From DATARH01 sp963705325 (GTDB taxonomy: Bacteria; Pseudomonadota; Alphaproteobacteria; ATCC43930; CGMCC-115725), in assembly GCA_963705325.1 (NCBI GenBank), contig OY970069.1, positions 1,178,001 to 1,242,000 on the forward strand: DNA of 64,000 nucleotides. Reading direction: 5' to 3'. The position numbers were made by a program, and so were the translations under genes. The notes under the pieces are model-generated. The model made no database searches. It saw only the letters and a list, made by a program, of their open reading frames with translations, and was not told the origin of the DNA. Positions 8,620 to 17,410 of the stretch are shown in pieces (position 1 is the stretch's first letter; every line of letters starts with the position of its first letter).

Positions 8620-8970
8620 TCATCGCCTTGGCTCGCCGTACTTGGCGATGAACGCCGCGTAATCGTCCTCGTAATCCTTCTCCCACCGCTTGCACTCTCC
8701 CGCGAACTGGTGCGCCTGGTGTGTACAGCGGTAGTAGAACATCGCGTCGCCGAGCACCTGAATTCGGGCCAAGTCGCGCTCGCGCGCCGCCTGCTCAGCG
8801 GCGGGATCGGCGCAGGCGGCTAGCGAGGCCGCCAGAACCAGATGGCGTAGAGCGCGGCGAGGCCATGCGGGGATTGTACCGTCGCGGGAAAATTCTTCCG
8901 GATAGCGCCACAGCAAGATGCCAGCGCGGAGCACGATGCCGGTCCATACGATCTGCCAATGCCGGCCCAC
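8620..8970 (-). CDS. Small lipoprotein
   Basis: The 116-residue frame contains a lipobox (VLAASLAAC) about 50 residues from the listed start, followed by a 63-residue mature part rich in Ala, Glu, Arg and Tyr, ending KYGEPRR. The mature protein is probably anchored to the outer membrane by its Cys. The true start is probably closer to the lipobox, but I cannot find a standard start codon there. Two later Cys (YYRCTH and GECKRW) could form a disulfide. No function is recognised. Confidence 0.5.
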   Translation of the reverse strand: MGRHWQIVWTGIVLRAGILLWRYPEEFSRDGTIPAWPRRALRHLVLAASLAACADPAAEQAARERDLARIQVLGDAMFYYRCTHQAHQFAGECKRWEKDYEDDYAAFIAKYGEPRR

Positions 8971-8981
8971 GCGGCGACCTC

Positions 8982-9734
8982 TTATATGACCCAGCCGAAC
9001 CGCTCAAACAGACGTGGATCAGCGAGGGCATTTAATCGCGAGCGAAGGTGTGCGGGCAGTTCATCGCGATGCGAGCCAACAATTCCTCGACGGAAGTGGG
9101 TAGACATGTCAATGCCTGCCGACAATTGCGCCGGAGTGCCCTTTAGGTCAGGCAAGATTGGCTCGTTGTCGTACCCGAAGAAACGGTGCATCTGGCGGAG
9201 CGACCGGGCGGGGTCTTGAGCGAAATCCTCGTATCGACGCAGGTGAAATTCAAACGGCGACGGCGCATCGAGCGCCTGGCCCCATTCCGCTAGCCATCGC
9301 TGATAATGCGGGAAGGTGTGTTTGATGTGTTCGGCCAGTTTCCGCTCCGGCGGCAGGCGAAAATATTCGCGGCTGATGCCGCGCTCGGCCAAAGCGTCGA
9401 TTAGCCAAGGTTGGCTCTTCATGTCCTCCCGTTCGAGGTGGTGCCAGAGGGACACCATGGCGTCGCGCGGATCGCGCACCATGATGGCGATGCGCCTGAT
9501 CCCGGCTTCAGCGACCAAGCGAAGGTTGCGGTCAGTCGCGCGGGTATGATCGCTAGCCACTGCCATAGGTTGTTCCATGAACCGGTGCAGCGCCTCTTCG
9601 TCGATATCGAAGCCTGATGTGATGCGGCAGTGGGCGAGAGAGAGCGTCAGCTCGAATGACCTTTGGCAGTAGATGGTCGCGCTCTTGGGCAAGCTTATGA
9701 CCACCAAGTGAGTGGCGGGAGTCGGGGCGGTCAA
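8982..9734 (-). CDS. P-loop sulfotransferase
   Basis: A 250-residue cytoplasmic enzyme of the PAPS-dependent sulfotransferase fold. It has the 5'-phosphosulfate loop as LPKSATIY near the N-terminus, the 3'-phosphate motif as VRDPRDAMVSLWHH in the middle, and the C-terminal signature HFRRGIVGSHRDELP, corresponding to the usual RKG..GdW region. I chose TTG 9734 because it overlaps the stop of the upstream small gene (TTGA), which signals coupled translation; the frame extends to ATG 9794. The acceptor is unknown. Small-molecule or glycan acceptors are both possible. Confidence 0.75.
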   Translation of the reverse strand: MTAPTPATHLVVISLPKSATIYCQRSFELTLSLAHCRITSGFDIDEEALHRFMEQPMAVASDHTRATDRNLRLVAEAGIRRIAIMVRDPRDAMVSLWHHLEREDMKSQPWLIDALAERGISREYFRLPPERKLAEHIKHTFPHYQRWLAEWGQALDAPSPFEFHLRRYEDFAQDPARSLRQMHRFFGYDNEPILPDLKGTPAQLSAGIDMSTHFRRGIVGSHRDELPAHLRSRLNALADPRLFERFGWVI

Positions 9735-9940
9735 TGCAGCTTGCCGTCCGGCCCGGCCTGTAGCTCGACGATCGCGCGCTTTATCCGCAGCCAAGTCCGC
9801 TGGCCCTCGTTATCGCCCCAGGACATCAGCCGATCGGCCATCCGGCACGCCTCAATCTCGGCCTCGACGCCGTGCTCCTTGATCATCAGGTTGGCGGCGC
9901 GCCAAACGTCGAGGTCGGTGATCACGGGTTGTCCGATCAT
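9731..9940 (-). CDS. Small helical conserved hypothetical protein
   Basis: A 69-residue protein whose layout (DVWRAANLMIKEHG, EAEIEACRMADRL, DNEGQRTWLRIKRAIVELQ) matches a short all-helical protein I have often seen in alphaproteobacterial annotations as hypothetical. The start is ATG 9940. Its stop overlaps the TTG of the sulfotransferase, so the two form a coupled unit. Confidence 0.6.
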   Translation of the reverse strand: MIGQPVITDLDVWRAANLMIKEHGVEAEIEACRMADRLMSWGDNEGQRTWLRIKRAIVELQAGPDGKLH

Positions 9941-10001
9941 CCAGGTCGAGGATGCCCGCGCTCGGGTTGACCGGCAAGCCCGCGGGCACGATCTTCCGTG
10001 C

Positions 10002-10697
10002 ATGTGCGGCCGGGCGCGCCTCTCCACCGATTTCAGCGAGATCAAGCTCGTCTTCGACCTGCCCCCCGACCGGCCGCTGCCGAACTTCCAGCCGACCTGG
10101 AACCTCGCCCCGACCGACCCGATCCCGATCGTGCGGCGCGACCCCGACGACGGGTCAAGGCGGCTCGACGTGGTACGCTGGAGCCTGATCCCGTACTGGG
10201 CCAAGGACGTCAAGATCGGCTACTCGACCTTCAACGCTCGGTGCGAGGACATCGATAAGAAGCCGGCCTATCGCGAGGCATCCCGGCGCCGGCGCTGCCT
10301 CGTGCCACTCGACAACTTCTATGAATGGCAGAAGCTCGGGCCGAAGGAGAAGCAGCCCTACGCCGTGGGGCTCAAGGACGGCGGGCTGATGGCGATGGCG
10401 GGCCTGTGGGAGACCTGGCGCTCGCCCATCGGCGAGACGGTGCGCAGCGCGACGATCGTCACCTGTCCACCCAACGCGCTGTGCGCCGAGCTACACGACC
10501 GGATGCCGGTGATCCTGCCGCCCGAAGCGTGGCCGGTGTGGCTGGGCGAGGAGCCTGCAGACGCCGAGCGGCTCAAGGCATTGCTGGCGCCCTACCCGGC
10601 GGCAGGGATGACGATGTGGCCGGTGGACAAGCATGTTGGCAACGTCAAGAACAACGATCCGTCGCTGATCGAACCGATCGCCTCTTTCGTCGCGTAA
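10002..10697 (+). CDS. yedK: SRAP/HMCES-type abasic-site shielding protein
   Basis: A 231-residue SOS-response-associated (SRAP) domain protein of the HMCES/YedK family, which crosslinks abasic sites in single-stranded DNA through Cys2. The catalytic set is intact: MCGR at the very N-terminus (Cys2 after Met removal), STFNAR with the conserved Asn, NFYEW with the Glu, and ELHDRMPVIL with the His. ATG 10002 is fixed by the need for Cys at position 2. The gene stands alone, divergent from the small helical gene with only 61 bases between. Confidence 0.9.
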   Translation: MCGRARLSTDFSEIKLVFDLPPDRPLPNFQPTWNLAPTDPIPIVRRDPDDGSRRLDVVRWSLIPYWAKDVKIGYSTFNARCEDIDKKPAYREASRRRRCLVPLDNFYEWQKLGPKEKQPYAVGLKDGGLMAMAGLWETWRSPIGETVRSATIVTCPPNALCAELHDRMPVILPPEAWPVWLGEEPADAERLKALLAPYPAAGMTMWPVDKHVGNVKNNDPSLIEPIASFVA

Positions 10698-10949
10698 GCG
10701 AAGCCCTAAAAGATAGCAATATCTGCCGGCTTCCATGGTCCTCCTCAGAGAGGGCGGAAGAGCGGCTTTAGACTTCCGTGGAGTGGCCGCTCCTGGACCG
10801 CAAACCGGTCGTTCGACCCACCCGCTTTGGATGTCGCAGATGCGCCGAGAGCAGACTTGGTCCCATCTGGATTGTCTTATCCGGCCGCGGGCCTAAGATA
10901 GCAAAGGGGAGTGCCTAAGGTAGCAGAACGCATTTGGGGGAATGCGCTC

Positions 10950-12311
10950 ATGATTGGACCTTTTGTTTTCCGAGGTTTTCTTAAAACTTTGGTAGGTTTT
11001 GCGCTCGCGAGCTTTTTTATTTTTGCGATTTGCGGGATCGGCCAGGCTCAAACAATCTTAGCCTCCAGCTACGACCCGGCGACCGGCTTTCTGACCGCAA
11101 CTGAGGCGGCCGGAAACACCTACCTCGTCAATCTTTCGGCATTTTCGCAAAGCACTAAGAATCTGGTTCCGGGTTCGTTTACGCCCCAGAGCGGGACGCC
11201 GGTGCCGGTGAGCTTCGTCATCACTCCGCTCGACGGTATCGGAGACTTTACGATCAGCGGGGTTGCCGCAGGGCAAGCGCTGTTGTCATGCTCGGCGAGT
11301 ACCGTGTTGGTTCTAAACGACCCCAACTTCATAACCTACCCGGCGACCTGTTATCTGACCGACACGCCGCGCGCCTTGCTGTCGAGCATCAAGCAGGAGC
11401 TGCGCAGCCAGTCGAACGAGGTGATCGACATGATCACCGATCGGTTACGCGCGGTGACGCAAGACTTGGCGGAAGGATCGCTGCCTGCGGTTCAGACCCC
11501 GCCGGGCGGCACGGTCATTCTCAACGACTTTTCGTCAAACCCGCAGCCGAAATACAACGGCCTCTCGGCCGGCGCGGGGGTTACGCGTTGGGGTCTGTGG
11601 GCCAATGCGTCGGGATCGTTTCTGACCAACGACAATCCGGCCTTTGCCTTTAACGGTCCCAGCGTGGTGGCGATGACCGGTCTTGATTACATCGTCGACC
11701 GGAAGTGGATTTTCGGGCTTGCCGCCGGCTATACCCATGCCGACCTTGCGTTGTCGCCGTCGTTTATCAACCGCGAGGTGGACGGCGCCGTCGTCGGTCC
11801 TTACGCTGCATACATCTTCGATTCGAATTGGTCGATCGACGGGCTGGTCAACTATACCTCGCTGGAAAACGACATCACCGCGCCGTTGCCGTTTCCCGCG
11901 GGCAGTTATCACAGCGACCGCGTCACCGCCGCGTCCAATTTGGATTACTTCACCACCTACAACGGATTCAAACTGACCGGGTTTGGCGGCTACGCCTATA
12001 GCTGGGAGGGCGGCAACACCAACTTGGTGCTCCCCTCCGCCTTGGCGAACAATGTCAAATACGGTGCGATCCGGATCGGCGGCGAAGCTGCCTACCCCGT
12101 TGGAGCGTGGGAGCCCTACGTACCGCTGCGGTTCGAATACGAGACGACGGCGCCGCTCGACGGCACCAGCCGCGCCGCCCTGGTCGTCGGCGCCGGCTTG
12201 CGCTACCGCTGGAGCGACATGCTGACGGGCGGCCTTCTTTTCGAATCGACCGAACTGAAGACGCATACGCGCGACATGGTCATTTCGGGCCATTTGCGCT
12301 GGAGTTTCTAG
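10950..12311 (+). CDS. Outer-membrane beta-barrel (autotransporter-like) protein
   Basis: A 453-residue exported protein. A signal peptide (residues 1 to about 33, ending GQAQ) is followed by a passenger-like beta-rich region, a predicted helix (residues 145-180, PRALLSSIKQELRSQSNEVIDMITDRL) and a C-terminal barrel of about 260 residues with alternating aromatic strands. It ends HLRWSF, a terminal Phe being the outer-membrane signature. Helix plus barrel fits the autotransporter translocator layout. ATG 10950 has GGGGGA 8 bases upstream. The passenger has no recognised activity. Confidence 0.7.
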   Translation: MIGPFVFRGFLKTLVGFALASFFIFAICGIGQAQTILASSYDPATGFLTATEAAGNTYLVNLSAFSQSTKNLVPGSFTPQSGTPVPVSFVITPLDGIGDFTISGVAAGQALLSCSASTVLVLNDPNFITYPATCYLTDTPRALLSSIKQELRSQSNEVIDMITDRLRAVTQDLAEGSLPAVQTPPGGTVILNDFSSNPQPKYNGLSAGAGVTRWGLWANASGSFLTNDNPAFAFNGPSVVAMTGLDYIVDRKWIFGLAAGYTHADLALSPSFINREVDGAVVGPYAAYIFDSNWSIDGLVNYTSLENDITAPLPFPAGSYHSDRVTAASNLDYFTTYNGFKLTGFGGYAYSWEGGNTNLVLPSALANNVKYGAIRIGGEAAYPVGAWEPYVPLRFEYETTAPLDGTSRAALVVGAGLRYRWSDMLTGGLLFESTELKTHTRDMVISGHLRWSF

Positions 12312-12665
12312 GAGGTTGGCGGTGAGGTTCCCCGTCGACGGCTCGTATCTTCGAGTCTACGGGCGATCATCTGTTGTTCTGGCCTTTCCGGAGGCTATGC
12401 GATTGCCAATCGTCCTCGCGTAATCGCGACGAGGGCACAGCCACGCTCCTCGCACCTGCGGCAGCGCATTCGACGACCGAGATCGCACAGTTTCCGTGTT
12501 GGTGAGACGCCGCTCCTCGAGCACGCGAACGGCTCAGGTGATCGGTTTGGCCGACCCTCCGGCGATTCGCGATTACGGATTTTCGAACGTGGAAAAGCGC
12601 TCTCGGACGGCAAGGCACGAACCGATTAATTCCAATAACCGAGATCGAATTGAGCTGTTTCTGTT
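12312..12665. other. Intergenic region
   Basis: About 350 bases with no supported gene. Overlapping short frames on both strands are Arg/Ser-rich and motif-free. It would hold the promoter of the following secreted protein. Confidence 0.4.
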
Positions 12666-13121
12666 ATGGGTCTCCAGTCTCAATTGTTTCAGATGGTTCC
12701 CGTGCCGCGCTGCCCGATCCGCCAACTCCTTGCGTTGCTGGCCGCCGCGTGGGTTTCCATTGGCTCCGCTTTTGCTGATGAACTGATGCTTCGCCAGGAC
12801 ACCAAATACGATCACAACAGCGAAATCACCGTTTGCCTCAGCAGTGACGACGCGCAGAGCTTCTACCGGACCCCTGAAGGCGCCAATGTCGTTTGGACGG
12901 GTTGTTTTCTAGCGAAGCTGGGCGGCTTCTCGCCGCGATACCGTGTCGCCAACATTCAGATGATCACTCAGAGGGGGGGCTTCGGATTTGTCTACGGAAT
13001 TTCGGAATCGGTCACGCCGTGGAGCGGGGAGATCCTCCACAACGTGCCGATCTACGTCGTGACGTCCGCAGTCGTCATCGACCGAAACCAAAGGGAAGTG
13101 CTCGTCGCCGACCTCAACTGA
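12666..13121 (+). CDS. Small secreted hypothetical protein
   Basis: A 151-residue protein with a clear signal peptide if translation starts at ATG 12693 (Arg, then QLLALLAAAWVSIGSAFA). ATG 12666 adds 9 residues. The mature part of about 110 residues contains two Cys (ITVCLSS and WTGCFLAK), probably disulfide-linked in the periplasm, and ends in a beta-rich segment (VPIYVVTSAVVIDRNQREVL). I do not recognise the family. Confidence 0.6.
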   Translation: MGLQSQLFQMVPVPRCPIRQLLALLAAAWVSIGSAFADELMLRQDTKYDHNSEITVCLSSDDAQSFYRTPEGANVVWTGCFLAKLGGFSPRYRVANIQMITQRGGFGFVYGISESVTPWSGEILHNVPIYVVTSAVVIDRNQREVLVADLN

Positions 13122-13548
13122 CGCACTTTCCCGTCCATCGCGAATAGTGAGAGCCGAAGCCATCGGTGCGGAAATCGACGCTGAAGGTCTTCGTTGTCAT
13201 AGGCGAAGTCATCACGCGAGAACGTACGGTCAGTGTGCTGGGATTGGTCGAACACTGGAATGCGCGGCTCGACCCTGCGCTCATGGACCAACCAAGGGGG
13301 TTCTCGGCTGAATCGAAAACGGTGTCGGTCGACCCGAAGGGCTCCCACGTGCGATCAATCATCCGTTGCTGCGCGTGGTCACCTCGACGTCCGCAATGAC
13401 GACGTGCGTTAGGGGCACAGGCTGCCGCGCGCAACCACCGTCGGGAAGGTCTGCTCTCCCTGAGGTGAGGAGACCTTTGGTGGGACGTGCAACAAGGACG
13501 TAGGTGCGCCGAAAGCGGCCGTCACCTGGTTGCGTAAGGCGGTCTGCC
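13122..13548. other. Intergenic region with ambiguous open frames
   Basis: About 430 bases. Three overlapping frames (13166-13399 plus; 13114-13434 and 13052-13348 minus) are open, and each has fairly ordinary composition. I cannot tell which, if any, is a gene, and none has a motif or a good ribosome site. Confidence 0.35.
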
Positions 13549-14352
13549 TCACGCTCCTTGGCGCTCTCCACTGGCAATTCGGTACTCGGCTTCCGGCATG
13601 ACCGGCCCGCCGGTGTCACCCAGGTCGCGCCGCGCCTCTTCGCGTACCGCCCGGCGGATGTCTTCGGAAAGTCCAACCAGCGCCTGACCGGTCGAGCAGC
13701 CGCCGCGTTCAAAGGGGGCGTAATAGGTGTCGAACGACGGCAGCACAAAGGCGTGCCTTATCGTTTCGGTCGCGAAGTCGGCGAAGGCGGCCGCATCGAA
13801 GAGCGACCGCAGTTTCGACGCTTCGCCCAGCGCGAAGGTGCGGGCGACGGACTCGGCCAGGCTCGGTACGCGTCGCGCGATCATAGCGTTGATCTGATGG
13901 TTGTAGGAGCGCTCGACCACGGTATTGACCGAGACCGCCATGCGGCCACCAGGACGCAGCACACGGCGAGATTCCATTAGGCCCCGCACCGGGTCGGGAA
14001 AGAACATCAGTCCGAGATTACAGAGGACGGCGTCGAAACTCTCGTCGGGGAATGGGAGGGCCTGTCCGTCCTCGACTGAGAGCGCAACGTTCGGCGCGTC
14101 GCCGAGGCGCTCGCGCGCCTTAGCAACCATCGCCGGCGAGATATCGACGGCGGTGATGTGACCGGTCGGGCCGACGGCGGCGAGGGCCGCTTCGGCGGAA
14201 AGTCCAGTACCTGTCGCGATGTCAAGGACGCGCATGCCCGGCGCCACACCGGCAGCGCGCAACAGGAACGGCATGAAGTACGCCGTGACGTGCGCGAACG
14301 CCTGGTCGTACAGCGCCGCAGCCTCATCCCTGAAGGTAAGTTCCTCCGCCAT
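13549..14352 (-). CDS. Class I SAM-dependent methyltransferase
   Basis: A 267-residue cytoplasmic methyltransferase of the UbiE/Methyltransf_11 type. Motif I is VLDIATGTGLSAEAAL (about residues 42-57), the acidic post-I residue is in ITAVDIS, motif II is FDAVLCNLGLMFFPD, and motif III is RVLRPGGRMAVSV. The last third is variable and probably binds the substrate. ATG 14352 is chosen because conserved sequence begins at MAEELTFRDEAA. It follows the RidA-like gene on the same strand with about 80 bases between, so the two may be co-transcribed. The substrate is unknown. Confidence 0.8.
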   Translation of the reverse strand: MAEELTFRDEAAALYDQAFAHVTAYFMPFLLRAAGVAPGMRVLDIATGTGLSAEAALAAVGPTGHITAVDISPAMVAKARERLGDAPNVALSVEDGQALPFPDESFDAVLCNLGLMFFPDPVRGLMESRRVLRPGGRMAVSVNTVVERSYNHQINAMIARRVPSLAESVARTFALGEASKLRSLFDAAAFADFATETIRHAFVLPSFDTYYAPFERGGCSTGQALVGLSEDIRRAVREEARRDLGDTGGPVMPEAEYRIASGERQGA

Positions 14353-14432
14353 CCCCGACTCCCGTTTGTTGTCCTTGTCGTCGACGGCATGTTCTCTGAC
14401 ACCAAATGGCCGGAGGCAAGGCCACCTGTGTC

Positions 14433-14822
14433 TCACCCCTTGGCGATAAAGGCGACTGCGTCGATCTCGATGCGAGCCCCAAGCAAAAGGCCGGCGACCT
14501 GGACAGCGGTCGAAGTGGGCGGATTATTCGGGAAGACCTCGCCGCGAACCTTGGAGAATTCGGCATAGGGTGCAAGGTCGGTGAGGTAGACCTTGATGCT
14601 CACGATCTGGTCCATACCAGCGTTGAGCTTACGCAGGGACTCGCGGATGCGATCGAAGGTGACCCGCACTTCCTGCTCGAAGCTGATGGGCTTGTTATCC
14701 GGTGGGATCGCCACGCCTACTTGACCCGCGACGAAGATCCAGCTGCCGGCTTCGGTATCGATACGCAGCGCCTCGCTGAAGCTCTTCGCAATCGGGCTGG
14801 CGAGATGTCGCATTGTGCTCAT
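14433..14822 (-). CDS. RidA/YjgF/UK114-family protein
   Basis: A 129-residue Rid-family protein. These trimers hydrolyse reactive enamine/imine intermediates or act in catabolic side steps. Family features are visible: IFVAGQVG near residue 30, FDRIRESLRKLNAGMDQIVSIKVYLTDL in the middle and the C-terminal GARIEIDAVAFIAKG. The Arg that archetypal RidA enzymes use for the imine substrate is not clearly present (the region reads VFPNNPPTSTAVQVAGL), so a divergent Rid subfamily is more likely. It lies upstream of the methyltransferase in a probable two-gene unit. Confidence 0.8.
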   Translation of the reverse strand: MSTMRHLASPIAKSFSEALRIDTEAGSWIFVAGQVGVAIPPDNKPISFEQEVRVTFDRIRESLRKLNAGMDQIVSIKVYLTDLAPYAEFSKVRGEVFPNNPPTSTAVQVAGLLLGARIEIDAVAFIAKG

Positions 14823-15080
14823 GATGGGACCCCCTTTCCTGAGCGGTCTCTATGGTGGTGGCCTTTCCTGCGAAACATCGAGCCCGAGGCCCGCTGTCCC
14901 GCGGTCGATATCCGGTCCTTCTGGCATGCGGCATGGCGGGGTGGCGAGGGCATTTGTGAGCCGCCGCATTCAAACTGTTCCACTACTCCGCCATGTCCGT
15001 AATGGGGCATTCTGAGACCCCCGTCCACGCCGCCGACAACGACGGCTTTGGGCGTCGGGAGCAGACGCTCCCTGTGTTTC

Positions 15081-15096
15081 CGTTCCACGTGGAACG
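15081..15096. promoter_or_regulatory. parS-like palindrome (site B)
   Basis: The bases CGTTCCACGTGGAACG form a perfect 16-bp palindrome. They keep the GTT-N-CACGTG-N-AAC core of ParB-binding parS sites. The outermost bases are C/G rather than T/A. The known function of such sites is loading ParB for chromosome segregation; binding here is untested. Confidence 0.55.
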
Positions 15097-15315
15097 AACG
15101 AATTATCTAGATATCGATATCTTGACATGGCCTCGTCGATTACCGGTTGCACGGCGGCGTACCCAAATGCGGCATTGCAATGATCGCGTCGTCCGAGCGT
15201 TCCGCATTGCCTACCGTGTGCGGTCTACAGTAGGTCGGCATAAAGCGCTACTCCTGCGGCGGGTCCGCTGCCGCTCGGGGCACCTCTACTGACGAAGGAC
15301 TACCGTAGACGTCAG

Positions 15316-15333
15316 AGCACACTCGAGTGTGCT
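15316..15333. promoter_or_regulatory. Perfect 18-bp palindrome
   Basis: AGCACACTCGAGTGTGCT is perfectly self-complementary. Length and symmetry suit a dimeric repressor operator. No promoter or gene start is close by, so the role is open. Confidence 0.35.
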
Positions 15334-15511
15334 ACTCTGCATCGGGATCGTGCGGCGCATTTTTTCGTTCTAGGTGGGACGAGATACCCCTGCGGCGCGC
15401 TGCCGGTAACGGATTACTCCTAGATCCAGTTCGCCACCTGCTTGGCATCCGCGGTCTCCGAGGCTGCTCGAGGCAGCCTCACAGTGTGCCATCGCAAAGT
15501 TCATACGGGTC

Positions 15512-15943
15512 CTACCGGTCAAATACCTTTACGGCCATCCATCCGGCTACTGTGTATGGGCAGCGCATGTCCTTATCGCAGCTGATATCAAATCGAGAGT
15601 CGTACTTCCGGGCGGTTCGGTCCTCGCAAACGTATCTCTGCCCTCTGATCTCTATGACCGTGCCGAATTTGATGTTCCGCGGACACGCTATTGCATCAGT
15701 TCGCCCGCAGATGTTCGCGCCGGACGCGGCGATGCACGGCTGGTTGTCAGTTTGAGCCGGCACCGTATTGTAGCCAGTGACGTGGGCGTAGAGCTCGTCA
15801 TACTCGCCCGCATGACGCAACCACAGCGCAGTGTGGAAGCCGAGCCAGAACATCGGGCAGACGATGACTATGAAGATAAGTGCAAGAGCTGCGCGCCTGC
15901 CCCAATCCTTCCGCGTCCGAGATCTGCGACGTTTCGAACGCAC
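15512..15943 (-). CDS. Membrane-anchored 3D-type protein, solitary paralogue
   Basis: A 143-residue paralogue of the 3D protein at 3.9 kb. A basic N-terminus (KRRRSRTRKDWGRR) precedes one membrane helix (about residues 18-42); the external domain follows at 53-140 and is nearly colinear with the first copy: VTGYNTV, CIAASGANICG, IACP, FGTVIEI, CEDRTARKYDSRFDI. All seven domain Cys are kept. Unlike the other copies there is no zinc-ribbon/OmpA-like gene upstream, and the N-terminus is shorter. The start is GTG 15943. An IS481 element lies 281 bases upstream. Confidence 0.7.
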   Translation of the reverse strand: MRSKRRRSRTRKDWGRRAALALIFIVIVCPMFWLGFHTALWLRHAGEYDELYAHVTGYNTVPAQTDNQPCIAASGANICGRTDAIACPRNIKFGTVIEIRGQRYVCEDRTARKYDSRFDISCDKDMRCPYTVAGWMAVKVFDR

Positions 15944-16224
15944 GCGGTCACCCTGTTTTCACGCCAGCGGCAGGAGTTGAAGCTGCTTGCCGACGATTAT
16001 GAGCCACCGAAGAGACCGGCTTGCCCACTGAAGTATTGAAGTTATCAAAAAGAGAGAGTCCAGGCTAACTTCACAGGCGAAACACCCACCGGCCGTTGCT
16101 TGAATTAATGGTACCGGTGGGGGGTGGGCTTGACCACCTTTCCTGGACGGGTGGTTGGATTGGGCATGGGTCTAGGGTCGAACCCCGCCGCTGCGGAGCA
16201 GGGCATTTGGATGGGCTTGTGAGC

Positions 16225-16261
16225 TGTATTAGTTTGAACTTAATCTGACGGTCGTTGTTGG
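16225..16261 (+). repeat. Left terminal inverted repeat of the IS481 element
   Basis: Begins TGTATTAGTTTGAACTT and aligns with the complement of 17411-17447, with roughly ten mismatches over 37 positions. Confidence 0.8.
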
Positions 16262-16347
16262 TTTCCGAAGCGGAGCCGGAGGGCGGGATGCGGTTCTCAT
16301 CAGAGCCGGGACCGCGGCCCGTCCTTCGGCGGAACGGAGATCACGAT

Positions 16348-17379
16348 ATGACCCAGGAACAGAAGATCATCCGGGTGAAGGCTGGGCTGCTGGAATTGGC
16401 CAAGCAGCTCGGCAATGTCAGCCAAGCGTGCAAGATGATGGGCTACAGCCGCGACAGCTTCTACCGGTTCAAGGAGCTGTACGATAAAGGCGGCGAGTTG
16501 GCCTTGCAGGAGATCAGCCGCCGCAAGCCGATCCTGAAGAACCGCACGCCGATCGAGATCGAAGAGGCGGCGGTTGCCTTGGCGATCGAGCAGCCGGCCT
16601 GGGGCCAGGTGCGGGTCTCGGACGCGCTCAAGCGGCGCGGGCTGTCGATTTCGCCCGCCGGCGTGCGCTGCGTGTGGCAACGCCACGACCTGGCCTCGAT
16701 GAAGCAGCGTCTCAAGGCGCTCGAGGCCAAGGTGGCGCAGGACGGCATTCTCTTGACCGAGGCCCAGATCGCCGCGCTGGAGAAGGCCAAAGCCGACAAG
16801 GAAGCCCATGGCGAGTTCGAGAGCGAGTGTCCCGGCTACTGCGGGGCACAGGACACCTTCTATGTCGGCACGTTGAAGGGGGTGGGGCGGATCTACCAGC
16901 AGACCTTTATCGATACCTACGCCAAGGTCGCGTTTGCCAAGCTCTACGACCGTAAGACGCCGATCACCGCGGCCGAGATCCTCAATGACCGGGTGGTGCC
17001 GTTTTATGACGAGCACGGCATCCGGCTATGCCGGGTGCTGACCGACCGCGGCACCGAGTTCTGCGGCAGCGAGAGCCACGAATACGAGCTCTACCTGGCG
17101 GTCGAGGATATCGACCACAGCCGCACCAAGGCCAAGAGCCCGCAGACCAACGGTATCTGCGAGCGTTTCCACCGCACCGTGCTCGATGAGTTCTACCGGG
17201 TGGCGTTCCGAAAAAAGATCTACCGGGCGATCGACGAGCTGCAGACCGACCTTGATGCTTGGATCGCCGAATACAATGAACGGCGCCCTCACCAGGGTCG
17301 ATGGTGCTTCGGCAAAACCCCGATGCAGACCTTTCTTGACGCGCTGCCCCTGGCGAAGGAGAAAATCATGGCTGCCTGA
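16348..17379 (+). CDS. IS481-type DDE transposase
   Basis: A 343-residue transposase. The N-terminal helix-turn-helix (about residues 10-60, LGNVSQACKMMGYSRDSFYR) and a second helical region precede an rve-type integrase core. Catalytic residues are visible as Asp169 (GAQDTFYVGT), Asp233 (LTDRGTEF) and Glu272 (NGICERFHRT), giving a normal DD(38)E spacing. ATG 16348 has GGAG 9 bases upstream. The frame is undamaged, so the enzyme is probably functional. Confidence 0.9.
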   Translation: MTQEQKIIRVKAGLLELAKQLGNVSQACKMMGYSRDSFYRFKELYDKGGELALQEISRRKPILKNRTPIEIEEAAVALAIEQPAWGQVRVSDALKRRGLSISPAGVRCVWQRHDLASMKQRLKALEAKVAQDGILLTEAQIAALEKAKADKEAHGEFESECPGYCGAQDTFYVGTLKGVGRIYQQTFIDTYAKVAFAKLYDRKTPITAAEILNDRVVPFYDEHGIRLCRVLTDRGTEFCGSESHEYELYLAVEDIDHSRTKAKSPQTNGICERFHRTVLDEFYRVAFRKKIYRAIDELQTDLDAWIAEYNERRPHQGRWCFGKTPMQTFLDALPLAKEKIMAA

Positions 17380-17410
17380 CGACGGACGACACTCAGAAAG
17401 GCTCAAACAG

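Larger units (their letters stand above)
14823..15511. other. Long intergenic region with palindromes
   Basis: Nearly 700 bases without a supported gene. It contains a perfect parS-like palindrome (15081-15096), a perfect 14-bp palindrome AGATATCGATATCT (15109-15122), a perfect 18-bp palindrome (15316-15333), and a hairpin with 8-bp arms GAGGCTGC/GCAGCCTC (15460-15480) just past the end of the 3D gene. Four such symmetric sites within 400 bases is notable. Confidence 0.6.

Noticed and set aside
13052..13434. Three overlapping frames in the gap before the methyltransferase
   Set aside because: They compete for the same bases on both strands and none has a motif or start signal that decides between them.
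16166..16190. GGGTCGAACCCCGCC as a tRNA T-arm or attachment site copy
   Set aside because: It resembles a T loop but no tRNA folds around it and it does not match the tRNA-Gln 3' end beyond a few bases.
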